Shown in pieces: positions 1-7,440 of a DNA stretch of 13,092 nucleotides (the first letter of the stretch is position 1; every line of letters begins with the position of its first letter). Below the pieces are notes generated by a model. That model was not told the origin of the DNA. It saw only the letters and a program-made list of their open reading frames with translations, and searched no databases. Source of the DNA: Obelidium mucronatum (taxonomy: Eukaryota; Chytridiomycota; Chytridiomycetes; Chytridiales; Chytriomycetaceae); the NCBI GenBank assembly GCA_025765595.1, contig JAIVFH010000604.1:1-13092 (forward strand), written 5' to 3'. Position numbers and translations under genes: made by a program.

Positions 1-1426
1 ATACGGCTTTTTCATGACCACAGCTGGAACTACTCCCGCTGACACTTTGGGGTCGTAGTGTCGGGTTCAAGAGCGATTTGATACTCAGGCGAATATCGGG
101 CTTTGGAGAAATTGTAGAATTAAAAGAAACATTCGATTTTGTTTTTCGATTCAGTAGCGGTGGAGCTACTAGACTCGGACTTAATGATACAGTAGGAGTT
201 ATCTGGGATATATCTTCAGCTGTTTCCTGTAACGATTTTTGAGTCTTCTCCACTTCTTTTTGAAAATTTGGGAAACTCGATAATTTGAGCATAGCTAACA
301 CATTTTGGAGTATTCCGTCGAATACATCCGGATGAATGTTCTTCTTGACATTGACTTCACTGAAAAATGGCTTCTTGAGCAAAACTGGCACATTAAGATC
401 GTATTTCGATTGCTCTTCAAAGAATGTGTTCATAATAAAGAGCAATTTATCCTTTGCCTTGATCAGATTGTCTTGAACAACGATGTCACTGACAAGTATA
501 TCAGAATTTTTGAGCACTTCAGCAGGAATATCGATGCATATTTGCTTGTACTCCTTCAAAGCCTTATAAAACTCAATATTTTCTTCAGAATGCTCTCGTT
601 TCAGGAACTGATAAAAGTCTATTTTATGAAGTGGTCAATGCCTTAAGATGATGCCAAAAATTGTCATACCGTTAAAGGACATTGGTGGCCTACATTGATC
701 CTCTAAAATCTGCAGAACAGTGACTTTTGGTCGCAGCGCCCCCTTCATTGACGCTTCCTTGTAAAAGTTAGGGAAGCTCGACAGCCGAAGCATTGCAAAT
801 ATATTCTCCAACACTCCTTGAAAAACTTCGGGATGAATATTGTGCTTCTCATTGACTTGAGAGAGCAAAGGTTTTAGTAGGTTCGCGGGAACATTGAGTT
901 CCTTCTCAGCCCCAATGATAAAGAATCTATCAATCAGCGCGGCCATCATTCGACGTGCCTTATCAAGTTGTAATTGATCTGCTGTATCTAGGGATTGGTT
1001 CGCGTGGTAAAGGTGCTGGCTGGGAATAGTTTCACATAATCTTTCATATGTTTTCAAGGTTGAATAGAAACAGCTATTTTCATCACATTGGTCCTTCTCC
1101 AAATATCTGTGAAAGTCTATGAGACTAAGATTAGAAAAAAGAGGGGCTTAGTATGAAAGCAGACAAGGTATACCTTTCATAGAAAAAGGCGGGGCAAACT
1201 GATCCTCCATCACTTGTTGAACAGAGATTTTGATGACGCCATCAGTTTCGGAAAGCCGGCGTGCTTTGCTTTGTTTTTGTTTTAATGTATTCTGGACTTC
1301 ATCGCTGGGAAGAATATCTTCGTTGGGACTCAATAACGCGTTGGCAAGTTCTGCCGCTTGTACGTTAAGGCTATGAGTCTGGCGTGCTTCTTCATCGCCA
1401 GTACTCAGTCTTCCGTTCGCCCACAT
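1..1426 (-). CDS. Tandem RGS-domain protein (3' part outside window)
   Basis: Regulator of G-protein signalling protein: RGS domains bind Galpha-GTP and speed GTP hydrolysis at the cytosolic face of membranes. Three exons: 1426-1174, 1116-670 and 618-1, with introns of 57 nt (1173-1117, GTATAC..ATAG) and 51 nt (669-619, GTATGA..ATAG), both phase 1. At least 439 residues, open to the window edge. RGS module 1 is about residues 75-215 and module 2 about 224-365. Both open with a PP(F/M)S..DF motif, then an acidic-Glu-Asn helix (DENSCFY; EENIEFY), a LNVP segment, NIHP(E/D)VF and LSSFPNF. Exon 2 (149 codons) is exactly one module and both introns fall at the same codon of the module. After module 2 comes a Ser/Pro-rich tail. 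The start is the first ATG after an in-frame stop near 1490. RGS family is secure; subfamily and Galpha partner unknown. No membrane segment seen. Confidence 0.8.
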
Positions 1427-1552
1427 GGACTGCGATGCAGAGATTATGTGATGTTTTGAAGGGAACTGTTGTGTTGGGCAACGGAAAATTTAATCCTTTG
1501 TTCTCCCAAAAAGGACGGAGACAAAAGCATAAACAGAAAACTGGTTTATTTC

Positions 1553-2384
1553 TCAAGATTTCATAAGAACTTCAACTGTCGCCTTGAGGTCTTCGACATA
1601 TTGTTGTAAATCATCTTCAAATCGCATCTTGGCACAAAGTCCTTTGACCAAAGCATTTATCTCTGACTCGGCCCATTCAATACTCTCCAACAATTTCCAA
1701 TCTTGAAGAGATGGTTTCATAATATCCACCTTGACGGCGTGAGGAGTCTTGACAGCGGTTTTCATCAATCCAGGATAGTGAACTCCAGGATGTCCGCTTT
1801 GACGTAGCCCCACGACTGCTTTTCAATACGGAAGTCAACAATCATTGCCGTTCCACCCACTTGACCGCAGTTGGAGGAGTTAGTTGCGCAATCACGAAGG
1901 CAAAGGATGCGAGATATCAAATCCAATTGAAGTAGAGCGCTGTTGTTTGCTGTATCCTTGGTCAAGTTGGACAATAAGACCAAATGTCAATCCTTCGTGG
2001 CGATATAGATGGTTTTCTTTGTGCCGCGAAAGGGTGTAATGAAATGAGCTTGAGGACCCATCCCAATTCGATTCAAAAGTTTGTAGACAAATAGCTCCAT
2101 GGTATCGGGCGGTTTAATGCTTTTCACATTGTCTTCTGTTGGTCCGTATTGATGAGTCTTGATGTAATAGCGAACAGGCTGAGCTCCATCATTGACATCA
2201 CAAGTTAATCCAGTTTTGGATTCCACTCTTTTTTTTGGAGAAAATGAAATATCGAAGAGGTTTTCGTCAAGACCTGCCTTGGCATGTTGATAGAGAAAGT
2301 AATCCTTGACGGCAGCTTGACTTCATCGTTTCCATCCAGATACTCCACTACTGTGGTTTCTTCGTTGGAAATTTTGGAGGACAT
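1553..2384 (-). pseudogene. Kinase-like-fold protein, broken reading frame
   Basis: Unrecognised protein of about 275 residues in three frame segments. ATG at 2384 opens a frame that fits up to about 2320. The next segment (about 2320-1987) is one frame over and contains YYIKTH, ELFVYKLL and GMGPQAHF, then hits an in-frame TGA at 1987-1989. The same frame resumes at once with VLLSNLTKD, LISRILCLRD, N-x2-N-x-G and MIVDFRI, ending at a TGA pair near 1765. The C-terminal part to the final TGA at 1553 is again one frame over. A metal-binding-like D..N..N followed by DF recalls kinase-like folds (PI-kinase, APH or HipA type); this is inference. Clean coding text on both sides of each break argues for a recently broken gene or sequence errors. 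The first break could instead be a 47-nt GTAGTG..CAAG intron. No GT donor lies close before the inner TGA, so an intron there is unlikely. It sits between exonuclease A and the RGS gene, same strand. Confidence 0.5.
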
Positions 2385-2432
2385 TATTTATTAACCACGA
2401 CTTACGGAGAACGGAAAAAGAGCAAAAGTTTT

Positions 2433-4088
2433 CTACTGAATAGATGCGTAGAATTCTTTCAGAAGATTTTGAGGAACTCGCTTCGAGGCGCGCTCCGCAA
2501 ACACAGTGACTCCACATTCAGTTCCGCAAATTTTTTCCATCCCTGCCTCTAAAAACAGACGACCCCACTTTGGATCATGATATCCATCCACAAGCGCAAC
2601 TCTTCGCACAATTTCATCTTCCCACCATTGAGCGAGTCGCGTCTCATCTATACCTCCCATCAACCGCTTGGGTAGATCCTGAGTATAGAGAACTTGATAA
2701 ACCAGCAAACTGGCCCATGCATCTGTTGCCGCATAGTTTTTTTGGCGCTCGTTCAATGGTCTAGTCCAGTCACCGACTTGGAGATCCTTTGGTTTTGAAA
2801 CCTTCAATCCCAAATACATTGCCGCCAGAGTCGCCAACCCGCGTTGCGTCTTCCCCTGTGACCTTTCCGCAATTTCAACGATCCCTTCACTCTTAATTCC
2901 GAATTTCCGAATGGTTTTTCTTTCGCCAGCCGCCTCTGCGCACACTTTTTTGATATCAGGATGGGAAAGGACCCATTGGATGGATTGAGGGAGGGGTGGC
3001 TGAACGGTTGATTGATGAACCAAAAGACATTTTCTCGGAGTAGCAATTTGAATGAGGTTGGGTGTGCTGGCGTTTTTGGAAAACATGATAACAGTTGTTT
3101 CGGTGTCGAATCCCAGAATTGTGTGGGGTTTAGGGATCCAGGTTCTAAGAAGAAGGGCGTTAATCATTTTCATGCAATCTTGCTCTGGAGCCTAATATTT
3201 ACCCATCGGGTCGAACATGGTCTACAATCTGCGTTTTCACGAATTCATCACAGATTTCTGGAGAAGTTCCGTAAACAATTTCGTAACCTCTTGGAAGAAA
3301 GCACGGAATCAAGTCAAATGGAAGCTCGCTGGCAATAGGGAGTGGTGGGTCAAATCCAGATCTCTGATACTCTGAATATATATGGGACACATTCACAGAC
3401 TCGGAGGGAATGGGAAAGGACTTGAATGTCAGTCTGTCTCCATCAATAACAGGCTCTCCATTCAGCTTTTTCAAATTCAAAAGAGGCTCCCCACCCTTGT
3501 TGACTTTAAAAAGTGATGGGAAAAAGGAGATGTACGAGGGTAAGCCACTGCCATGTCTGGTAGACCAATATGGCTTGCTATCGCCATCTACAACACAATA
3601 CATTATTACAGCTCACATTTATGGAATATATACCTACTTAATTTCACTAGTGATGCAACCTCAGAGGTCAATAAACCCTTTTCTGTGACTATGGGTAAGT
3701 AGTGCTGATTAACGCACTTCTGCTTATTCGATAACTTTTCGAGAGCAGCAGCATCCAGAGAATCAAATCTGCTCTTTTTCAGAGATTTTTTTGTGAGGGC
3801 TTCTTCCAGTGCTATCCGGAGGGCATTAAAAGTTTCAACAAATCGCTTTTGCCTCGCATTGCTTTGGCGCTGAGGAGAAGACTGAGGCCGAGTTTTAATC
3901 TTCGGAATGCTGCTTGGGAATTTTGAGGTTAAGGTATCTGCGGCTCTTGAAGGAAACTTGGAGTCAGCCCACTGGGGTTTCTTCGAGTATAACCTCACTA
4001 ATAGCTCTGTAAGTATACATATAGGAAGAAGTCTTGACACTTTATTACCTTGTGGGAATCTGAACAGCAGGTTGGCAGTTGAGAACAT
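2433..4088 (-). CDS. DEDDy-type 3'-5' exonuclease, paralogue A
   Basis: Likely nuclease of the WRN-exo/RNase D-like DEDDy superfamily, which removes nucleotides from 3' ends using two metal ions. Exons: 4088-4049, 4006-3638, 3587-3203, 3144-2433; introns 42, 50 and 58 nt; 501 aa. Motif I is FDTET (about D278/E280) and motif III is YAATD (about Y402/D406), preceded by a family-typical DWTRPL. At motif II the usual K-V-x6-D reads K-V-x6-E (about E339), so the second catalytic Asp appears replaced by Glu. The N-terminal ~260 residues match no domain I know but are shared with the upstream paralogue (LPIV.E.GLL, KPYW.TRH, IVYGT..EICD.FV). A conserved tail (GYHDPKW.RLFLEAGME, TVFAERASKRV) follows. 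The N-terminus MFSTANLLFRFPQ..LLVRLYS, basic and hydrophobic with an R-x-Y/S site, resembles a mitochondrial presequence. The first intron is 3n and stop-free, so 515 aa is also possible. An ATG at 4154, touching the paralogue's stop, is less likely. Substrate unknown. Confidence 0.75.
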
Positions 4089-4154
4089 CAAGGTGGAAAC
4101 AATTAAATAATGATAATAAAAAAAGATAAATTGGCATTCTTGAATTAATTGCAT

Positions 4155-5939
4155 TTAAATATTCTCGTAAAACTCCTTAAGAACATTAATGTCAACTCTC
4201 TTGGAAGCGCGCTCTGCAAAAACCGTAATACCAAGCTTGCCAGTTCCAGGAATCCTTTCCATTCCGGCCTCTAAAAACAGACGAACCCACTTGGGGTCGT
4301 GATATCCAGCTACAACTGCAACACGACGCACGGTTTCATTGTCCCACCACTTATTCTCATCTTGCTCCCCAGACTCTTGAATGTGAGGGATAGTTGCAAG
4401 AACCTGATACACCAGCAAACTAACCCAAGCATCCGTAGCCGCGTAGTCCATCTGAGCTCTATTCAAGGGCCTCGTCCAATTTCCAATCTGAATTGCTTTC
4501 GGTTTCTTCATTTTGAGTCCAAGATAGATTGCCGCCAAAGTTGACAGGCCAGTGGACACCCTTCTATTCGCTGTACCAGCACCAGAGGCAACAGACCCCT
4601 CTACCTGTGCGTCCGCAATTTCTTCTATCCCCTGAGCTTCTAGGTTGAACTTCCGCAAATCTACAACCTCGCCGGCAGCGTTCGCACACACTTTCTTAAT
4701 GTCTGGATGTGTAAGGATCCAGTGTATTGATTTCGGTAAGGGAATTTTGATGGCGGATTGGTGGACAAGGAGGCATTTTGTTGGAGTGGATATTTGGAGG
4801 AGGTTTGGGGGTAAGGAGGGATCTTGTGGAGTCCACATTTCCATTGTAGTTTCAGTGTCAAATCCAAGAAACGTGTTGGGTTTTGGAATCCAAGTTCTGT
4901 CGATTTTTATGAAAAAAAAAACGTTTTAAGACGATAGACAACGAAAGAGAGCAAAGGGGTAACATTTACCCGTCCGAATCTACTCGGTCGACAATTTCAG
5001 ACATGACAAATTGATCACAAATCTCGTTTGTTGTTCCATAAACAATGTCAAATCCGTTGGGTAAACAGCAGGGAATCAATTCAAACTCCAAATCGGAGGC
5101 AATGGCAAGGGGTGTGTCGAAACCAGATCGCTCATATTCGTCATAAATCTGAGATACGTCGAGCAAAGGATTATCTGAAGATGTGAATGCAAGTCTGTCT
5201 TGGTCGTGGATAAGTTCAGTTGTTCCAGATGGTGTTTGGATTTCAAGAGGGGTGCCTCCTCCCTTATTAATTTTGAAAGCAGTTGGAAAAAAAGCGACAA
5301 AGGATGAAAGGCCGCCGCTGGAATGATGTCGCGTAGTCCAGTACGGTTTGAAATCTGAGTGAGGTTTAGATTAGGACTTTCTTTTTTTTTTTTTTTTGGA
5401 AACAGAGAGCGACTCAAACCTATATGATGTTCAACTAATGATCTGACTTGACCCAGTAATAGTCCTCTCTCATTCACGATTGGCAGAAAGGCTCCTGATG
5501 ACTTTCCAATCTTCTTGGCCAGTTTTGCGCGATTTTCAGCGTTCATTCGATCGTAAGGAGAAGACTTGAGAGATACATCCGCAAAAGACGTTCGAAGAGT
5601 ATTGACGAGGCCAGCAAATGTCATGACAAAGTTCCTCTTCTGCGCACTCATCTGTTGGTTGTTGGATCTCTTGCGGTACTGACCCGGTTGATTAAAGGAC
5701 CGAGAAGTATTATTTCCAGTCGATTGATTTGCATATGAAGCTGGGTTCCCCGATTGTGTCTTTTGTTTCTTCTGTGTATGTTCAGTTGATGCTACGGTAG
5801 TCGGCCTTGGGGGCAGACTAGTCACTGGCCGGGGTGGAAGGTGCGTGCTGGTGGATGTGGATTGAGCGCTAGGTTTTGACGGCTTGGCTCGTGCTTTAGC
5901 CAGGTGAGGGGGCGGTGGAAGCGGATGGCGGGTGGACAT
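4155..5939 (-). CDS. DEDDy-type 3'-5' exonuclease, paralogue B
   Basis: Tandem paralogue of the downstream gene (67 bp between this stop and the next ATG). Exons 5939-5420, 5354-4970 and 4896-4155; introns 65 nt (GTTTGA donor, poly-T tract on the plus strand) and 73 nt; 548 aa. Motif I is FDTET (about D315/E317), then KKVCANAAGE (motif II with Glu for Asp), GNWTRPL and YAATD. The middle exon is 385 nt, the same length as in paralogue A, and both shared introns have the same position and phase. It differs from A by an insert between motif II and the GLSTLAA helix (VEGSVASGAGTANRR) and by its N-terminus, a Pro/Ser/Thr-rich, basic stretch (PPPP, LPPRP twice, QKKQK) without a presequence look, so nuclear or cytosolic location is plausible. 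The start is the ATG at 5939; the frame stays open upstream to 6167 but that extension overlaps the divergent gene. Biological substrate unknown. Confidence 0.75.
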
Positions 5940-5988
5940 TGGCAAAAAAGAAAGAAATTGAAAAGAATCAAAACGAAACAACTGAACG
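5940..5988. promoter_or_regulatory. Head-to-head intergenic region, 49 bp
   Basis: Only 49 bp separate the ATG of exonuclease B (minus) from the ATG of the 186-aa gene (plus). The stretch is purine-rich on the plus strand with many A runs. No TATA or CCAAT box is evident. Transcription start sites must lie here or inside the opposite gene, so the two genes probably share promoter sequence (inference). Confidence 0.4.
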
Positions 5989-6549
5989 ATGGACGGGTTT
6001 CGCCTTACTGCAAAACACGTCAACAATCGATCAAAGTGCGAAAGTACCGACAGCGAAATCTGCGACAGAAGCGCCGCAAGCGGTATTCCGAGAGACTCGA
6101 TGGAACTGGCTAGATCCGCCCAAGTGTTTACAGCGAAGCAGATTCTCGAGAGACTGAAGTACCACACTGAAACCTGCTCTGACGGCGGTGATATTGAAGA
6201 CGATATGTTCAGCGTTGATACTTTGACTCAAGAAGACAGAGCACCAAGGGGGAAACTTGAAACAAACTTGATGACGCATGGCGATTCAGTTTCAACTCTA
6301 GTAGAAGATACCGAAAGCAACGATATTTCAGTGGAGGCAGAAATTGCGAAACTTGCAATATTGAAGTCTTCTTTCAAGAAACCAGGTTCATTTAAAAAAC
6401 GGCGCGTTGTCTTTGACTTGTCCAAAAACCAGCGGTTTCCCCTTTCTTCGGAATGTCGGTGCGTTCCAACCGTAACACATTTAATTGCTTGTAAGGAACA
6501 TGGTCGCCCCTTTTTGATTTCTTATTTGGATCATTTGTTTGTGCAATAA
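5989..6549 (+). CDS. Unrecognised 186-aa protein with possible PP1-docking motif
   Basis: Single-exon frame from ATG 5989 to TAA 6549. I do not recognise the family. The N-terminal third is polar, with a short helix-like stretch (FTAKQILERLKYH). The centre is acidic (GDIEDDMF, LVEDTESND). Near residues 130-145 a basic cluster runs into an RVxF-like sequence (FKKRRVVFDL), which fits the docking consensus for protein phosphatase 1 and could double as a nuclear localisation signal (inference). The C-terminus is hydrophobic with three Cys (CRC, ACKEHG). No signal peptide or transmembrane segment. Codon use resembles its neighbours and no stop interrupts the frame, which supports a real gene; internal ATGs (for example 6100) are possible starts. 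It diverges from exonuclease B and converges on the repeat-protein gene. Confidence 0.55.
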   Translation: MDGFRLTAKHVNNRSKCESTDSEICDRSAASGIPRDSMELARSAQVFTAKQILERLKYHTETCSDGGDIEDDMFSVDTLTQEDRAPRGKLETNLMTHGDSVSTLVEDTESNDISVEAEIAKLAILKSSFKKPGSFKKRRVVFDLSKNQRFPLSSECRCVPTVTHLIACKEHGRPFLISYLDHLFVQ

Positions 6550-6578
6550 TGAAAGTGTATCAATGATTACATGTATTT

Positions 6579-6584
6579 TTTATT
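6579..6584 (-). other. Candidate polyadenylation signal AATAAA
   Basis: On the minus strand AATAAA lies about 32 nt past the stop of the repeat-protein gene, in the 66-bp convergent gap. Spacing and orientation fit an mRNA 3'-end signal for that gene. Confidence 0.4.
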
Positions 6585-6615
6585 GGAGGTTATATAAACA
6601 GGTGAGGATATAGAA

Positions 6616-7044
6616 TCATCCGCGAAGAGAGTGTTCCATCTTATGAAGATCGGCTACTTGTTGCGGAGTTCCCATATTCTCAATTGCTCTCACTCCTGCT
6701 GGATATAGGTCTTCCGAAATAGGACCCTTTTGCACTGGAAGGGTATCAACGTTTCCCAGCTCCTGGTTAAAAGAAGTGTGGTTCATTTGGTCGCGGGCAA
6801 CTCCAGGGTGAAAGTTGTCGATTGGGGCCTGGTTGTGCTCTTGTCGATGAAGGTTTCTCACTTGCTCAGCAGTTCCCATGTTTTCAATAGCACGAATTCC
6901 GGCAGGATACATGTCTTCAGAAATAGGTCCCTTCTTGACTGGTAGTGGAGTCACGTTTCCAAGCTCTTGAGTCAACTTAGTTTGGTTGACTTGGTCTCGA
7001 GCAACTCCAGGATGCATGTTGTCGATTTGTTGTTGTGAGTTCAT
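6616..7044 (-). CDS. Small two-unit repeat protein of unknown function
   Basis: Intronless 142-aa protein made almost wholly of two tandem 68-aa units (residues 7-74 and 75-142) after a short MNSQQQ lead. By hand count 47 of 68 positions are identical. Shared blocks: IDN-x-HPGVARDQ, QELGNV, LPV-x-KGPISED-x-YPAG, RAIENMGT, QV-x2-LH-x2-EH. The protein is polar with no signal peptide, membrane segment, Cys or low-complexity run, so a soluble cytosolic protein is likely. Substitutions between units are mostly conservative (M/L, I/V, K/Q, R/K), suggesting both units are under selection. I know no family with this unit. The start is the only sensible ATG, just after an A/T-rich leader. Upstream lies a promoter with bZIP-like sites and a CCAAT box; downstream an AATAAA. 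Confidence 0.75.
   Translation of the reverse strand: MNSQQQIDNMHPGVARDQVNQTKLTQELGNVTPLPVKKGPISEDMYPAGIRAIENMGTAEQVRNLHRQEHNQAPIDNFHPGVARDQMNHTSFNQELGNVDTLPVQKGPISEDLYPAGVRAIENMGTPQQVADLHKMEHSLRG
6619..7026 (-). repeat. Two tandem 204-bp coding repeats
   Basis: Unit 1 is 7026-6823 and unit 2 is 6822-6619, each 68 codons without spacer. The repeat is clearest at protein level; nucleotide identity is lower because of synonymous changes (for example in the GPISED and RAIENMGT blocks), so the duplication is not recent. Confidence 0.75.
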
Positions 7045-7138
7045 TGTAAAATGGTTTGGCCTTTTTTTTTTTAGTTGGTGGGTGGGAGAAACGCGAGAAT
7101 TGGCGGTTTTATCCTGTTGGTATCAGATTGACCACGTA

Positions 7139-7161
7139 TGAGTCACCAGCGAACTGAGTCA
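7139..7161. promoter_or_regulatory. Paired TGAGTCA (AP-1/Gcn4-type bZIP) sites
   Basis: Perfect TGAGTCA heptamers at 7139-7145 and 7155-7161, starts 16 bp apart, about 100 bp upstream of the repeat-protein ATG. TGA(G/C)TCA is the established target of fungal Gcn4/AP-1-type bZIP factors. Binding here is inferred from sequence only. Confidence 0.5.
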
Positions 7162-7178
7162 CTTGTATTCGCCCAAAA

Positions 7179-7184
7179 CACGTG
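7179..7184. promoter_or_regulatory. CACGTG E-box/G-box
   Basis: Palindromic CACGTG 18 bp after the second TGAGTCA. It is a known core for bHLH factors such as Cbf1/Pho4-type proteins; the clustering with the bZIP sites makes chance less likely but does not prove function. Confidence 0.4.
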
Positions 7185-7440
7185 CTTCGTGATCTTTTAA
7201 GGCAAATCGTGCAAAGAATATTCACCTCAGCAATGTTATTATTCCTGGATTTCCAAAGTGTTTTCAGTGGGCAATTTGATATAGTAGAGTGGGGATGAAC
7301 AAAGCAAATGAGTTAAATCGAATTGATTAAAAACAAATATCTTAGTTTATAAAGAATGATCTGGTAGTTCCCCTTCATTAAAGATCAATCCATCTGTCCA
7401 GAAACAAAAATCAAAACAACAGTTTCGAAAAGTGATTGAA

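Larger units (their letters stand above)
7045..7440. promoter_or_regulatory. Divergent intergenic region (396 bp), candidate bidirectional promoter
   Basis: Non-coding gap between the ATGs of the repeat-protein gene (minus) and the TTC5-like gene (plus). The half nearer the repeat-protein gene holds a poly-T run close to that ATG, a CCAAT box on the minus strand (7099-7103, about 55 bp upstream of the ATG), CACGTA (7133-7138), two TGAGTCA heptamers and a CACGTG. The half nearer the TTC5-like gene is A/T-rich without a recognised motif. No convincing ORF or RNA gene was seen. Confidence 0.5.

Noticed and set aside
1987..1989. TGA as selenocysteine or as a sense codon
   Set aside because: TGA ends other intact genes here (acetyltransferase, repeat protein), and no homologue with Cys at this place or SECIS-like element was recognised. 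A nonsense or indel lesion is simpler.
3012..3338. Plus-strand frames opposite the exonucleases (3012-3338, 3410-3688, 4645-4929 and similar)
   Set aside because: Shadows of well-supported minus-strand exons; their translations show no domain and cross intron positions.
5383..5398. Long poly-T run as a terminator or Pol III signal
   Set aside because: It lies inside an intron of exonuclease B and reads as an A-run in that transcript; no RNA gene is near.
5937..6167. Upstream extension of exonuclease B to an ATG at 6167
   Set aside because: The extension has no counterpart in the paralogue and overlaps the divergent gene; the ATG at 5939 opens the plausible N-terminus.
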